DNA of 64,000 nt. It comes from Saccharum officinarum (lineage: Eukaryota > Streptophyta > Magnoliopsida > Poales > Poaceae). The translations under genes and the position numbers were made by a program. Each line of letters opens with the position of its first letter. Position 1 is the stretch's first letter. Shown one piece after another: positions 50,239-62,100 of this stretch. Location: positions 99,716,036 through 99,780,035 of the forward strand of contig CM036168.1 of assembly GCA_020631735.1 (NCBI GenBank), written 5' to 3'. The notes under the pieces are model-generated. The model was not told the origin of the DNA and ran no database searches. It worked only from the letters and a program-made list of their open reading frames with translations.

Positions 50239-51486
50239 CCCACTCGGAGGCGCGGCCCAGAGGGCGGTGGCCCAGAGGAGGCTGCGGGTGGGAAAGAACG
50301 GGGCGGCCTCGTCGGCGTCCCTGACCGCGACGGCGTGGCGATGGCCGACGGCCAACGGCCATCTCCGGCCACGACCCGACCAGCGAGTCCGCGCACGGTG
50401 TTCGCGAGGAGGTAGCGAACCCGAGAGAGAGGGTCAGGGGGATGGAGAGGGAGCGAGGAAGACGGTGGGCGGAGCGCAAGCCCGGCGGTACCGACGCGGT
50501 GGCGCGGCGAGGAAAACTCGATTGAGCCGTACCGTATGCGAACAGGGCAACCGAAGGTCCGTTCGGAGGAGAAGAGGAGGTGGCGGAGCTTCGTGCACAG
50601 GCAATCGAACGGAGGCGGTCTACCGATGCCGGAACAAGGCGGAGGTGGCGGTGGTGCGCGGTGGCGAGCGGCGTTCCGCGGTGGATGGCGCTGGAGGGAG
50701 GAAGAGAGGGAGCGAGCGAGGCGGAAATGGGAGGGAGACCCAGCGCTCGGCCGTTTTGAAGCTGGACGCGGGCGCGGGGTTCACGGTGGCCACGCGGCGC
50801 GTCGCCGGCATGCGTCCGCCACGCGGCGGGCGCGTTCTGCCGCGGCGGACACGAAGCGCGGGGCGAGCGGGAAGGGAAAGAGGAGGCCGAGCAGACGCGG
50901 GCCGGGCCGCCTGCGTCGCGCGGGCGCGCGCGCGGCTGGCTGGGCCGGGCGGCTTCGCGAGCGGGCTGGGAAGTGAGGCCGCGGCCTGCTAAGGCGAAAA
51001 TTCGTTTTTTTCCAATTTCCAAAAATTCAAATCCAAAGAATTTCAAACTTCAAACTACATTTTGAACAAGAGGGAGACGTTTTCTGGAATTGACCCAAAA
51101 ATAAAAGTTGCTTAGAATTAAATTCTCTACAACTTTGATTAAGGGGCCAACTGAAAATTCTTGATAGATTTTGAATGGCAGAATAAAAGCAAAAATAGGG
51201 AATATTTTTGAATATTTTTCAGGAATAATTTTGAACAAGTTTTGACAAAATTTGAGTCATCTAGCTGCTCCAAAAATTGAACTAGGGTTTTAAGTGATGT
51301 AAGAATTATAGTTGCAAGGCTTTCGGTGTAATGTAATTATAATATTAATATAGCTCATCAAATTATCTCATTTTCAAGCTTTTAATTTACTCAAATTATA
51401 CCATTATCACACATGATTATAATGATATAAATGCTATGCAATATGATTGCCATGCAAAATGCATTGCGTAACATCGGAGTGTTACA

Positions 51487-52581
51487 AGCACCCGCGCCCG
51501 CGAAGCAATGACCGGACGCGCTCCAGAAGATGACCGGACGCGACAGTGCCAGCGTCCGGTCGGAGTCCAGTAAGCTCCCTTAATGACCGGACGCGTCCGA
51601 TCGTGTGTGACCGGACGCTCACCGCGTCCGATCGACCTTGCGAACTACAGTTCCCTCAGGGCGCCTGACCGGACGCGCCGGTCCCGCGAGTGACCGGACG
51701 CGCCGGTTGCAAACCCTAGCCCGCACGCCTGACTCCTGCGCTGTACTGACCGAACGCGTCCGGTCACACCGTGACCGCGTCCGGTGCAGGGTCCGGTCAC
51801 CTCAGTGACCCCGTTCGCCTCCGTTTCTTTTCCGACTTCCGGCGTAGTGGAAAATAGGCATTTCATTTCCCCGAAATCGCCTGAATCCCGTGCTTGCACG
51901 CTCGGCGGGAGGGAGAGAGGAACCCAAACCCCTCTCTACCCGCAAACCACAGCGCGACCAACGCCACCTTTGCAAATGTGCCAACACCATCAAGTGTACA
52001 TCTCCATGTGCTTGTGTGTTAGCTTTTTCTCAATCATTTTCAAAGGTTTTCCATTTAGCTCACTAGGCCCTACATGCAATGCACTTCATGAATTCACCTA
52101 GTGGCACCCGTACATCGAATAATCGATAAGACTTCCCCTCTTAATAGTTCGGCTATCGATCCTAAATCACTCACACCCTCTATGGTGTCTTGAGTGTAAA
52201 ACAAAATGGCCCTATGGTTATACCTTTGCCTTGAGCCCATTTTATTTCTCTAAATGATATGATCCACTTCATATCATCACATGACCGTCTTGATCCATCG
52301 ACCTTGACTTCACTTGCTCTTCACCGTTGCATCGGTCCGTCGGCGCTAAGTCTTGCTCAAACTTCACCATCGCATGGTCCTTCGCTTCGAAGCCTCGACT
52401 TGCCCTTCACCTTCACAACCAGTCCATCGAGCCAAGCCTCATCTTGGTTTTCACCATCTTGGTCATATGAGTCAATGTCATGTCTCATATGCAATGACCA
52501 CCTTTATCTAAATCATCCACTTAGATACAAAGGTTAGTCCTACGTTTCATCAATTAGCCAAAACCAAACTAGGGACTTTCA
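51487..52581 (-). repeat. Remnant of the 5' LTR of copia element B
   Basis: It begins in mid-LTR (agcacccgcgcccgcg, matching about 27504 of the other LTR) directly after the gypsy LTR3 end, and ends GGGACTTTCA followed by the TSD cctgc. It retains the segment deleted in the left LTR. About 1.15 kb of the LTR start is missing relative to copy D. Confidence 0.85.
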
Positions 52582-52586
52582 CCTGC

Positions 52587-54255
52587 TCAGGTCGTCCCGC
52601 CCGCGCGCGCGTGGGGCTGACCGAAAGGCCCCACTGGTCAGCGAGAGAGAGGCGGAGGGGAGGAGCTGCGGTCACCGGAGCTCGCCGTCGGTGAGCCGGC
52701 CGATGAAATTAGATGGACTAGCATGACCACGTCATCGAACTACAACGATTGGTGGCAAGAACGGGGCGGTGGAGCAATGGAAAGGTGCTCGCCGTCGGGC
52801 ATGGCGGCACGGTGGAGGTGCGCGGCGGTACACCGGCGACGGTGAGCCCCGACCGCCTCAACCAAGCCCACCCCAAGTTTCCCGGGGTCACTGGAAAGCT
52901 AACTAAGGGAAAAGAGAGGGATGAGAAGGGCCGAGCCGCTCTGACCACGGTGGCCTCAAACTCCGGCGAGGTCCCGAATGCGGCCGTGGCGGCGGAAGCG
53001 AGCAATGTGGCCTCACCTTCGCTCAAACGCTCCCGGAAATGGATGGAGGTGGTAGAGAGAGATGCTGCGGGGTCGCTGGCGGGAGGAATTGAGCCGAGGC
53101 TCGACGACGACGGCGCACGAGCGCGAGGAAGCCCGTGGCGGAAATGGCGCCTCGGTGCTCCGCTCTGGCTCGGGGAGGCGAGAGAGAGAGAGGGCAGGGG
53201 CGTGAGTGAGGGTGAGTGGTGGCTCCGTGGCACCTCTTGAAGACGTCGTGACCCGACGGTGGGGCCAAGGCCGGCGTACGGCTGCCACCACGTGGCCACA
53301 CATCGACGACGGCCTGCGGCCGGTCGGCCACGACAGTCATGGCCGAAGCCTGACTTGACTGAATCGACATCTGAAACGGTGACTGACAGAGCGATTTTGG
53401 GTTCATTTTACTCCTAATCCAGTGAGAACCAGGTATGGGTGATGTTGGCAATGTTGTAGAGCTATATGAGGACTACAACTTTGTCAATTGGCTCAAGGAC
53501 TGATTCGGCCTGGATTTGAAACCACAGAGCTCCAAAGTGGTGCACTGTGAAACTGAAACATGTTTTCAGTTAAAGACACCGACTGAAACCCTAATTTCTT
53601 GACACTATATCTCCTAAACCATTTAGAACTAGGTGATGGTGATGTTGACAATGTTGTAGAGCTACACAAGGACTATAAGTTTGTCAATATGAGTTGGGGC
53701 TGGTTTGGTCTGGTTTGCAAACTACAAGCTTTCAAAGTAGGCCACAGTAAAACTGGAGGGACACTTTTGAGACTTAGAAAAATTCTAAGTGTTGAGACAG
53801 CCCCTCTAGCTGACTTGTGGGCCATTTTTGAGCATGTTCTGGCTAGTTTCATGAGATGGTCATATTGAGACTTTTGTTCCCCATAAAATTCCCTACAACT
53901 TTGCTTAAGGGTGCTCCTCCATGCAAGGTCTCTAAGCTAGACTTTTTAATTGGTCAAACTAGAGCATCCTAGGGCTAAATGCTGGTCAACTACACCTTGG
54001 AGGGCATTTTGGTGATTTTGGTCAACATGAACCTTGCTCCATTAGTGACCCTAAGTATAACTAAAGTGTTGTGAGATATAATTGGCTACTCTACCCTTTA
54101 GTTACACCAACTCCCTAGTGTCACATGATGTGAGCCAAATAAAACTTTAAAAACAAATCACATTTGTTGCAACCATATGAAATAACATGAAATGATGCAT
54201 GCTTATGCTCATGTAATGCAATGCAATTATGGAGCTAAACACCTGAGGTGTTACA
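52587..54255 (-). mobile_element. Gypsy solo LTR A, right part
   Basis: It continues the GC-rich interior of LTR A after copia insertion, then an AT-rich tail ending gaggtgttaca at 54255, followed by the target duplication gatgt (54256-54260). The GC-rich part (about 52590-53260) has overlapping frames up to 193 codons on both strands with low-complexity composition and no known domain. I treat these as non-coding. Two diverged units of about 190 bp (gagaaccaggtatgggtgat / tagaactaggtgatggtgat) occur at about 53424 and 53625. Confidence 0.8.
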
Positions 54256-54899
54256 GATGTGGCACTTAAAAGCGCATGTTGGAAGCATCTATTTCAAGTG
54301 TTTCAGATGTTTAAGAGGTATGTTGCAAGTGTTTCATATGAATGTTGCAAAGAGATCGAGATGTGGCATATGTTGCAAGGGTTGTACACGTATTTTATAA
54401 GCTTTTGTTCCTAATGTTTTATCTGTTTTTTTAGACGTATGTTGTAATTATGTTTATCTGATTGTTGCATATGTTTCACACATATGTTTGCAAATATTTT
54501 ATCTGGATTTTGCGTATATTTTGGCAATGGTTTCAACTGTTTTTCATATGCTTTTGCAACTGTTTCAGATCTGTCTTTAGACGTATGTTACAAGTGTTGT
54601 CTCTGAATGTATCAAAAGTAGATTGGGTGTTGCGTCTCCCTCTTTGCCTTCTGTTGCCTCGCATTAGTGTCTCCTCCTGGTGCCGACTGGGCATCTGCCG
54701 CCTCCTCCCTCTCTTCTCGATGTTGGTAATGTTCGGAGCAGCGCTGGCCCCGTATGGGCGCGCGAAACAGCATGGAAAAATGACAGACCGCTTCTTTTTT
54801 GTGGAGCATACTATTGCAAGTTATATATATCGTTTTGTGAAGGATGCGTGAAGTTGGCTCCAGCGGGTCAATGGTGAGTCCAAGAAGGCAAGAACACAA

Positions 54900-56008
54900 T
54901 AGAGAAAGCAGGTCTCCGACGAAGTTGGCTCAAAAGCCGACTTTCTAGCTTTAATCTTACTGCTATTAACTTTTATAATATAATATTTTTTTAGTTTCTC
55001 AGCACACCAAAAGTCAGAAGCGCTCCCCTCGACATGCTTTTAAATTTTTAGTAAATTTCCTCAGAAACCAGCTTCCTAGCTTTTCGAAAGCACTTGAGTT
55101 GTTTGTTTCAGTTTCTGGCTGACAGAAACCAGAAAAAAAAACTAAAAGCATATACTCATGCCCTAATATAGCTAGTTATAGACTTTTGCAACAGACTAAT
55201 AAGAAGAATACTATAAAGATCTAAATTAACCTTCGTTCAGCATTGCCTGCCGAATTTAAAAAGAAACATACAAGCAGCCCAATTAAAAAGGAAACTTGTA
55301 TGCGTGAGAATGGTAGAGATGGGGGGGTATTTTTCAGTCCAATGCTCATAGCACCACATGTGGCCATCCCTAAGAAAGTGCTGAATAATAGGACAACCCC
55401 TATAGTGTCCAAACTAGTATATTACAATTAAATACTTGGGAAATATAAGGAAATGTTATTAGTATTATTTTTTTTGAAATGATGTTATTGGTATTATTAC
55501 TATTCTATACATCGAGTATCCACCTCAGTGGTTCAGATATAGCAGAAATGGTGCAAGAAATGAATGTGCCGACACCGTCGGTGGTACCAAATTCAGGAAT
55601 AACAATGCTTCATGCTGTTCATCTATACAGAATTCCCAGTTATCAGCACTTGGAACCTTGTTCGCCACAAAGAGAACCTACCTCAAAAGAATCTTACTGT
55701 CAGATTGTATTATCAATGATGTCCATCTATGCTTTCATCATTCCGTCCTCAAAATGGAATGAGTTAATGGTACCAAGACCAAGACCCTAGCACTTAACCA
55801 TTTGCAGCCATGCTACGCAAAGTCACTAACTTGACCAAAGAGTTGAAGGACATGGTCTCACTGAGAAATCAGCAGACATTTTCCATGGCAACAAATCGCC
55901 TATGTTGCCTATACCACTGCCACAAAAATGAACAGCAGTAAACGGCAAGGAACAGAAAACCGCAAAAATTGCTCTAAGATTGAAGTGCGATGAGTGAGCT
56001 TCCCATGA
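54900..56008. other. Intergenic between the TE nest and the RNR1 gene
   Basis: AT-rich sequence with no gene recognised. The plus-strand frame at 55479-55790 has no known motif. The segment from about 55800 probably includes RNR1 3' UTR or downstream sequence. Confidence 0.4.
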
Positions 56009-56129
56009 ATTTACTCAGAATCCATGGTGTCCTCTATAACCTCTCTGCCCGATAAGACATTGTCACATGCATTTACTCAGAATCCTCGGTGTCCTCTACA
56101 ACCTCTCTGACTGATAAGATATCATCACG
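56009..56129. repeat. Tandem duplication of the RNR1 3' coding end
   Basis: A unit of about 63 bp (tttactcagaatcc...ggtgtcctct...aacctctctg) occurs at 56009-56070 and again at 56072-56129. The right copy is the last part of the coding exon and contains the TAA used. The left copy lies downstream of that stop and is a slightly diverged, untranslated repeat with its own in-frame-looking stop. Confidence 0.85.
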
Positions 56130-59100
56130 TGGATGAGCTGTTTCCACAGTAACACTAACTTCATCTCCCACTTTCCCACGTGAAATTGTCGTTGTTACTT
56201 GCATCCCAACCTGTAAGTGGCATTAGCCATTAGCATTGGAAGAACGATACTCGTGAGAGGAAAATGGAAAACAAACGGAGACAGGTTACAGCTATTCGTT
56301 CTGATTCACGATACAACCAGCAGAACTAATAGCTCGGTTAACCATCGCTGCAAGTAAAAACCATAGTTTTCCTAGAACTGTCCAGAAGCTCTGGAACTCA
56401 AGAGCATCCAAGGTGATCCTAGGACTCCCCCACTGACCATCCATAGGTTGGATCTTTACTACTCTAATTGGCTATCTTCATTATTGGTTGTAATGGGAGA
56501 AGGGTGTCATTTGCTTCTCTTTAGCCAGTTTCAATAAGTTTGGCTAGAATTACTTGCTTAAGGCCCTGTTTGGTTACACATGTTAAAGTTTAACAAACAC
56601 TGTAGCACTTTCGTTTTATTTGACAAAAAGTTTCCAATCTTAGACTAATTAGGTTTAATAGATTCGTCTCGTAAATTACTCCTAATCTGTGCCGACATGC
56701 ATGCAATTAGTCTACATTTAGTACTTCATGCATTTGCCGCAAATTCGATGTGACGAGAGTTAAACTTTAACAAACGAAAACCAAACAGGGCCTAAGTAGT
56801 TACCAAAAACTATGAAGTACAAAATCCATACAATCAGAATCAGACTAAAATAAAAAATGGCACTAGTGGTTCAATTATGTACAATAAGCTCAGTAAACTG
56901 ACTACCACTAACAGGTATACCATGTCCTTTTCCCCCTATTCCACAGCATGTTTTCTTGGTCACCACATTCAGAAGGTAGAACCAATTTTTTTCTTATTTA
57001 AAATGGGGAAGGAATAAATTTGGTTTGTACGTGCTACAAATTTGCCAGATACCAGTCAGTAACAAAGTTCCTGGAATTAAAGAAAAGACCACAAATCGAC
57101 CAGAAGTGGCACACATCATCCAGGATAAGCCAGACTTGGTAAACCCAGAGCAATTTAGGATATCGGTTACTTGGAGCATATACTGCTCCAAATACCATAT
57201 TGGTGAAAGCACAAATAGTTTTATATGAAAATCTGAAACAGCAAGTAAAAACTTATCATAAGGAGAACGTCAGTTCACCTCCACCAAAAGCAGAGCTCCC
57301 ATACGATCCTTGATAAACTTCAGAATCAGTGCTCTGTACTTCCTCCCCTTCGGTTGTCGCCTCAAGTATTCCAACAGCCAGTACCGCAAGCTGTTGCTAT
57401 GAAGCCTCCTAGCTACTTTAACATGCATGCTCGCAATAAATGTCATTCCTTCTAGATCACCAGCTGAATATGGTGGAGAATCACCTCTAAGAAAAGCTTT
57501 TACCTACAATTTAGTTCCCCATAATATTTGAAATTAAGTCAAACTGTTAATATATTCTTTGGATCAAGGTACAATGATTAAATTATGAATTTGATGACAC
57601 TATCAGAAAGCTGGAGACATCAAAATAAAAATGCACAATTTCCAAATTTCTTGCATGCTATAAAACTTTTCCTGAATCATAAGCATATTTACCTGATAAT
57701 GAGCTAGCAGATCAACATATCTTCGAATAGGAGAGGTGAACTGCACGTAACCAGGAATACCAAGTACACCATGTGGTACAGGTTTTTGAAAATCCATTTC
57801 TGCAGCACGGAGCACACTGATATTGGCAAAGCTCCTTGCAGGCCCCTCAGGTAGATGAGAGAACACTGACACTGCTGTGTTGGACTGGGGGTGACCTCTA
57901 TATGGCAAAGGGAGGTTGTTGTCAGAACCAAAAGCAGCCACTGCCTCGCCACAAAGTATCATCATTTCAGATACAAGCTGCATTGCTGGATTGGCTTGAT
58001 CTTCAACATATAGATTGATATTTGGTTCAGTATCATCAGGATTTGACACCTTGATACGTGGCTCTATCATTGCAGTGTCTATTGAACCCTGCAGGCTTAA
58101 AAGTCAACTTTAGGGGAAACAAAATGCGGCAAGCGGTTTCCAGAAATACAAACTTTTGACAAAAGTGGCATTACAGGCTCAAGTGAGAACCAAAATAAGA
58201 AAATAAATACTGCCGATGGACAATGGAAAATATCCAGCAACTTTTAGGAATCTACTTTCTAATATACTTTATTGTCAGCTGGTGAAATGTGTAAGAGTAC
58301 AAATTAGTTTGTTTTCCCCAAGAAACATGTAGGGGATTGTCCAAACAGCATCTATGTCATGTTAAAGTGTTATCGTTCCAAGATTTATACATACACTGAG
58401 TGGTGCTTTCATTTGCATGCCATGTGACCTGTGCAATGACGCATTATAGATCAGTAGAAAAGCCGATTTTGCACATACCTGGCTATGACGCCACTGTGCA
58501 CGAATGGAAGCAGCTTCTTGAAGAATCCTTAGTTCTTCCTCTTCTTCCAGGTTCATGTAAAGCAATTCAGTTGCACTCTCATATGTCAACATATAGGTAG
58601 GTTTGATGACTGAATTCTCTAGAGTATATTCTGCAATACTATTCACAGCACAAATGGAATGTGGAATGTCAATGAATGTGATACACTCTTAAGAAATTCC
58701 TTTTCAAAAACAAAGGAAAGCCAATCTCAAGGGAAACAAGAAAGAAAAGAACTGACTCAGAAATCAGCAAGGAGGGGAGGGGTTGTTAAGTGGAAAATTA
58801 CCTCCCATCTGGGTTTAAAATAACAGATACGGTTACAGATTTGCATTTTTTACCCTGCTGCAAGCTCATAGCATTCATGGCAAGCCTCTCTGGGAACATA
58901 GGAATGGTAGCAGTTGGTAGAAAGATTGAGGTTCCTCTGTGCATTGCCTCCCTGTCGACAAGAGACATGGTTTTGTAACAAATACCAAATGCAGTGATAG
59001 AAAGTATAGAACAGAAGAGCAGCAATGACCTATCAATGATGCTACGAGGTTTGACCAAGCATGTTGGGTCAGCAACATGTATCCAGACCTTTATCCTACC

Positions 59101-62100
59101 ATCAGGAAGCCTAGTTGCGCTCAATGCATCATCAAGCTGAGTCACCAAGAATTCCAAATGTTTAATAGATTTATTGGTGGTAACTAACAATTCATTCTCT
59201 GTGGAAAGATGCTATGGGAGAAGAAATAAAAACATACTTCATCAGCCTCATCCACATCAATGGCGTACACTTTCAAAGTTGAAAGATCCTTCCTGATAAG
59301 CTGAAAAGATAAAACATCGAAATGAGGAAATGTATGTGTGTGTATATATAGTGGAAGCATCCAGTAGTAACTAACTATACCATGTCTGCATCAGGGCTGT
59401 CCACCAGAAGCTCCTCTGCAGCTGACAAAACTTCATCCGTGTACCTTATACGGACATCGTACCTGAAAAGGTCAAGATTGACATGCACAGGGAAGTATCC
59501 AACATTTATAAGGAGCCTTAGAGCAGCTGATGATGTCCTCGTGAATCCCATAGCTTTGAGAATCTGCCACCACATAAAAGACCAATTTCACAAACATCAA
59601 AAGGTGGAAAACTTAACAACCCCATTCAATAAAGAATGGTACTACCTTTGTCCAGAAAAGAATGCAATTCTAGGTGCATTCTTGGTTAAAGTGCCCAAAG
59701 TTTGACCAAATGTATAGGTAAAAGTGTTAACACTTATGATGCCAAATAAGTATTGGGCAGACCCAGTGCCAGAGGCTCCCACACGAGTGGGGTCTGGGGA
59801 AGGGCAGGCCTGGTGCAGTTGGTGAGTGCTAGCTCGCCGAGTCACCACAAATAAGTATATTATGAAAATATATCTCATGACAAATCTAATGATGCTTATT
59901 TAGTATCATAACTATTTATACTCTTTTATATATAGTTAGCCAAACTTGAGATATTTTAACTTGTTATTGTGCTAGAATTGCATTCTTTTCTGGACGGAGG
60001 GAGTATAAATAAAAAAATGTTTAGACTACATACTTTTATGAACAAATTAATACTCATTAGGATAATTTTATTATAAATTAGGTTTCTCATTTCTGGACAT
60101 TCAACAGACTATCGTATTGTAAGCAAATTGAATACTTAAATACGATAATGAGTATGGTAAAAAAAAAAGATAGTGTGATCTGATGTATTACATTTCCTGC
60201 TAGTCTTCTTTGTTCGTCGTCACATGCATCAACTGCATATGCTTGAAGAGCCTCAATTTTTTGCCTGACTTTTTCTTCAACCAACCATGAAGTTTTAGGA
60301 GGCTTGGACTCCACAGGCAATTCTTTGGCAGACTTGAGTAAGTGGACAAATTCTTCCAGTTCCTTCTCAGCTGCCTCTTTAGCAAGCTTCCGTCGTAGGA
60401 GTTCCTCTACCTACTACCAGATAAAAGAAAATAAGTCTACCAACCAATGCAACAATGCAGACATAAGCAATAAGAGTAATTTAAGGAAATCTGTAGTCAT
60501 TAAATATACATAAGTCAAAATATGTATGTAAAGAAACATGCCAGATTACAATGTTGGACGTTACATAGTAGATAGCACTCAATTGTGAAGCCAGACGAAT
60601 AAGATGAAAGTAAATATATGGCCTCGAAATATGTTTCTTCTAGGAAGAGCTGAAGTTAGTATAGAATTGACTGCACTACAGGTGGCCCCATGGACATAAA
60701 ACTCAAGTTATCACAAGATCAACTAGACAGAGCCCCCTGAGATGGTGCTACAATAAAAGATGTGCCATCTTACTTGCCAAAATCATCTAAAATATTAACA
60801 TGATGTTAGTCACACATATATTTAGAAAATATACCTGAGCAGGTGAACGAGGTTGGTACATGAAATAATCTCTGCTCTCTACCTTGACAAAATATACTAC
60901 ATCCCTTGACAACAAGAGATGTGCACAGTAGCTTTCCAGTGACTCCTTGGTACCATACACTATCTGGGGACATCACAAGAACCAAATATGAGTAGGAAAG
61001 GAAAAAAAAATAGGAAATCAGAAAAATTTGGAGAACCTCTGACCTCTGCAAATTCCTCAACTGTTATTGATTTATCCTTCTCAGACAGCTCCATCCAAGC
61101 ACATTCCAAAACAGTTGGGTCCTGTTAATAGATAATATGATCATCCTGAAGCACATTATACACATGTACAGCTCATGCAGCAGTACTTACCAAAAGATCT
61201 TGTGTTTTCTCAAGAAACTCATCTATTCTTGAATAGTCAAAATTCATGATACCAGGTACAACATATGTAACCTGCTGGGGTTTTATCGAAGACAAGATAC
61301 CATTCTGTACAAAAGTAAAAGTCATGTCACTAGAGAATCCATAAGAACAACAATAACACATGTATGTTCAGGTATATATTAACTAAGCTGGATAGTTTAC
61401 TGGACAAGTTATAGCTATCCATTCAAAAAGGACCTGATCAGTCACCATCCAGTTTTTCTTTCCATCAGGCCTTTCAACAACAGCAAGCAAAGATCTCTGG
61501 GAATCTTTCTGAAATTCGAGCAGCGATCCTTTCTGTAATGTTCTCTTGTCTATCTTATTGTCAGGCAATTCCTTTGTGCTCTGTAATCCTATCCTGAAGT
61601 AGAATAAGAAATTCTAACAGTAAGTTTCAGTGAGCTTTTATTGTTAGAAGAAATGAAATAGTGGTAACAAATTTTAATAGCCATATGAATCATTTCAGCA
61701 ATTACGATAAACATCTTGCAGAATGAAAGTAAGAAGAGGAGAAAACACCATGTCATGGGCAACATCATGGTATATATTACCCACATAAAATGGCAGTGGT
61801 ATTGGATTAGCTGGCTGAAGCCATTCTAGTGGAGAGTTTCGTGATGTTGTTTCCAAGAATGCCATGTCAAATAGAATGCAATGAAATATGGATGAAACAA
61901 CCACCCTTAATGCATGGTTTCATTCTATTGTTACATACTCATTTAGAGTTAGAAACCGAGCCAAGAGAGATTTATCTACATTAAACACAATTCTTATCTC
62001 TCTTCTAAAAACATTGCCATGCCATTAGAAATTCTTATGTGGCAACCTATTAAATGCAGATGAAACTTGGGTAAAACTCCTGCTGAGACTGGCCTAAATT

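Larger units (their letters stand above)
34493..51486 (-). mobile_element. Gypsy chromovirus block C (Tekay-like) with three LTRs
   Basis: Order on the plus axis: LTR1 (34493-38412), start of an internal region (38413-38502), gap, partial LTR2 (38603-40564), internal region with pol and an H3-tail ORF (40565-45323), LTR3 (45324-51486, itself interrupted by 47988-50243). The outer flanks, tatat on the left and agcac on the right, do not match and lie in different parts of copia B. This fits recombination between two separate gypsy insertions. RT sequence style and the C-terminal chromodomain point to the Tekay/Del group (family knowledge). No gag or protease is present. Confidence 0.85.
45324..51486 (-). 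repeat. Gypsy LTR3 (5' LTR), interrupted by a solo copia LTR
   Basis: The LTR parts 45324-47987 and 50244-51486 sum to about 3907 bp, matching LTR1 (3920 bp). The insert at 47988-50238 is flanked by cccac on both sides, and LTR1 and LTR2 show the empty site (gagccggcccactcggagg in LTR2). LTR3 joins a copia LTR remnant at 51487 with no target duplication. Confidence 0.9.
26297..52581 (-). mobile_element. Copia retrotransposon B (SIRE/Maximus-like), nested and decayed
   Basis: It is flanked by the 5-bp duplication cctgc (26292-26296 and 52582-52586) and begins TG and ends CA. In minus orientation it has a 3' LTR (26297-28229), a polypurine tract (28230-28243), RNase H and RT, integrase and protease, gag (to 34492), then foreign gypsy block C, then a 1.1 kb remnant of the 5' LTR (51487-52581). 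The PBS, leader, the start of gag and about half of the 5' LTR are missing. Several nonsense and frameshift changes make it non-autonomous. Lineage is inferred from the long LTR and the gag with a long charged extension. Confidence 0.85.
22915..54880. mobile_element. Mutator-like element that hosts the whole retroelement nest
   Basis: The GC-rich left portion (about 22915-23268) and the right portion rich in tgttgcaagtgttt units (54256-54880) match the order of the element at 19860-20805, so both look like halves of one element of that family. The right half is closely similar in its tgttgca region. The gypsy solo LTR inserted between them with target duplication gatgt. I could not fix the outer ends or a TSD. 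Confidence 0.45.
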
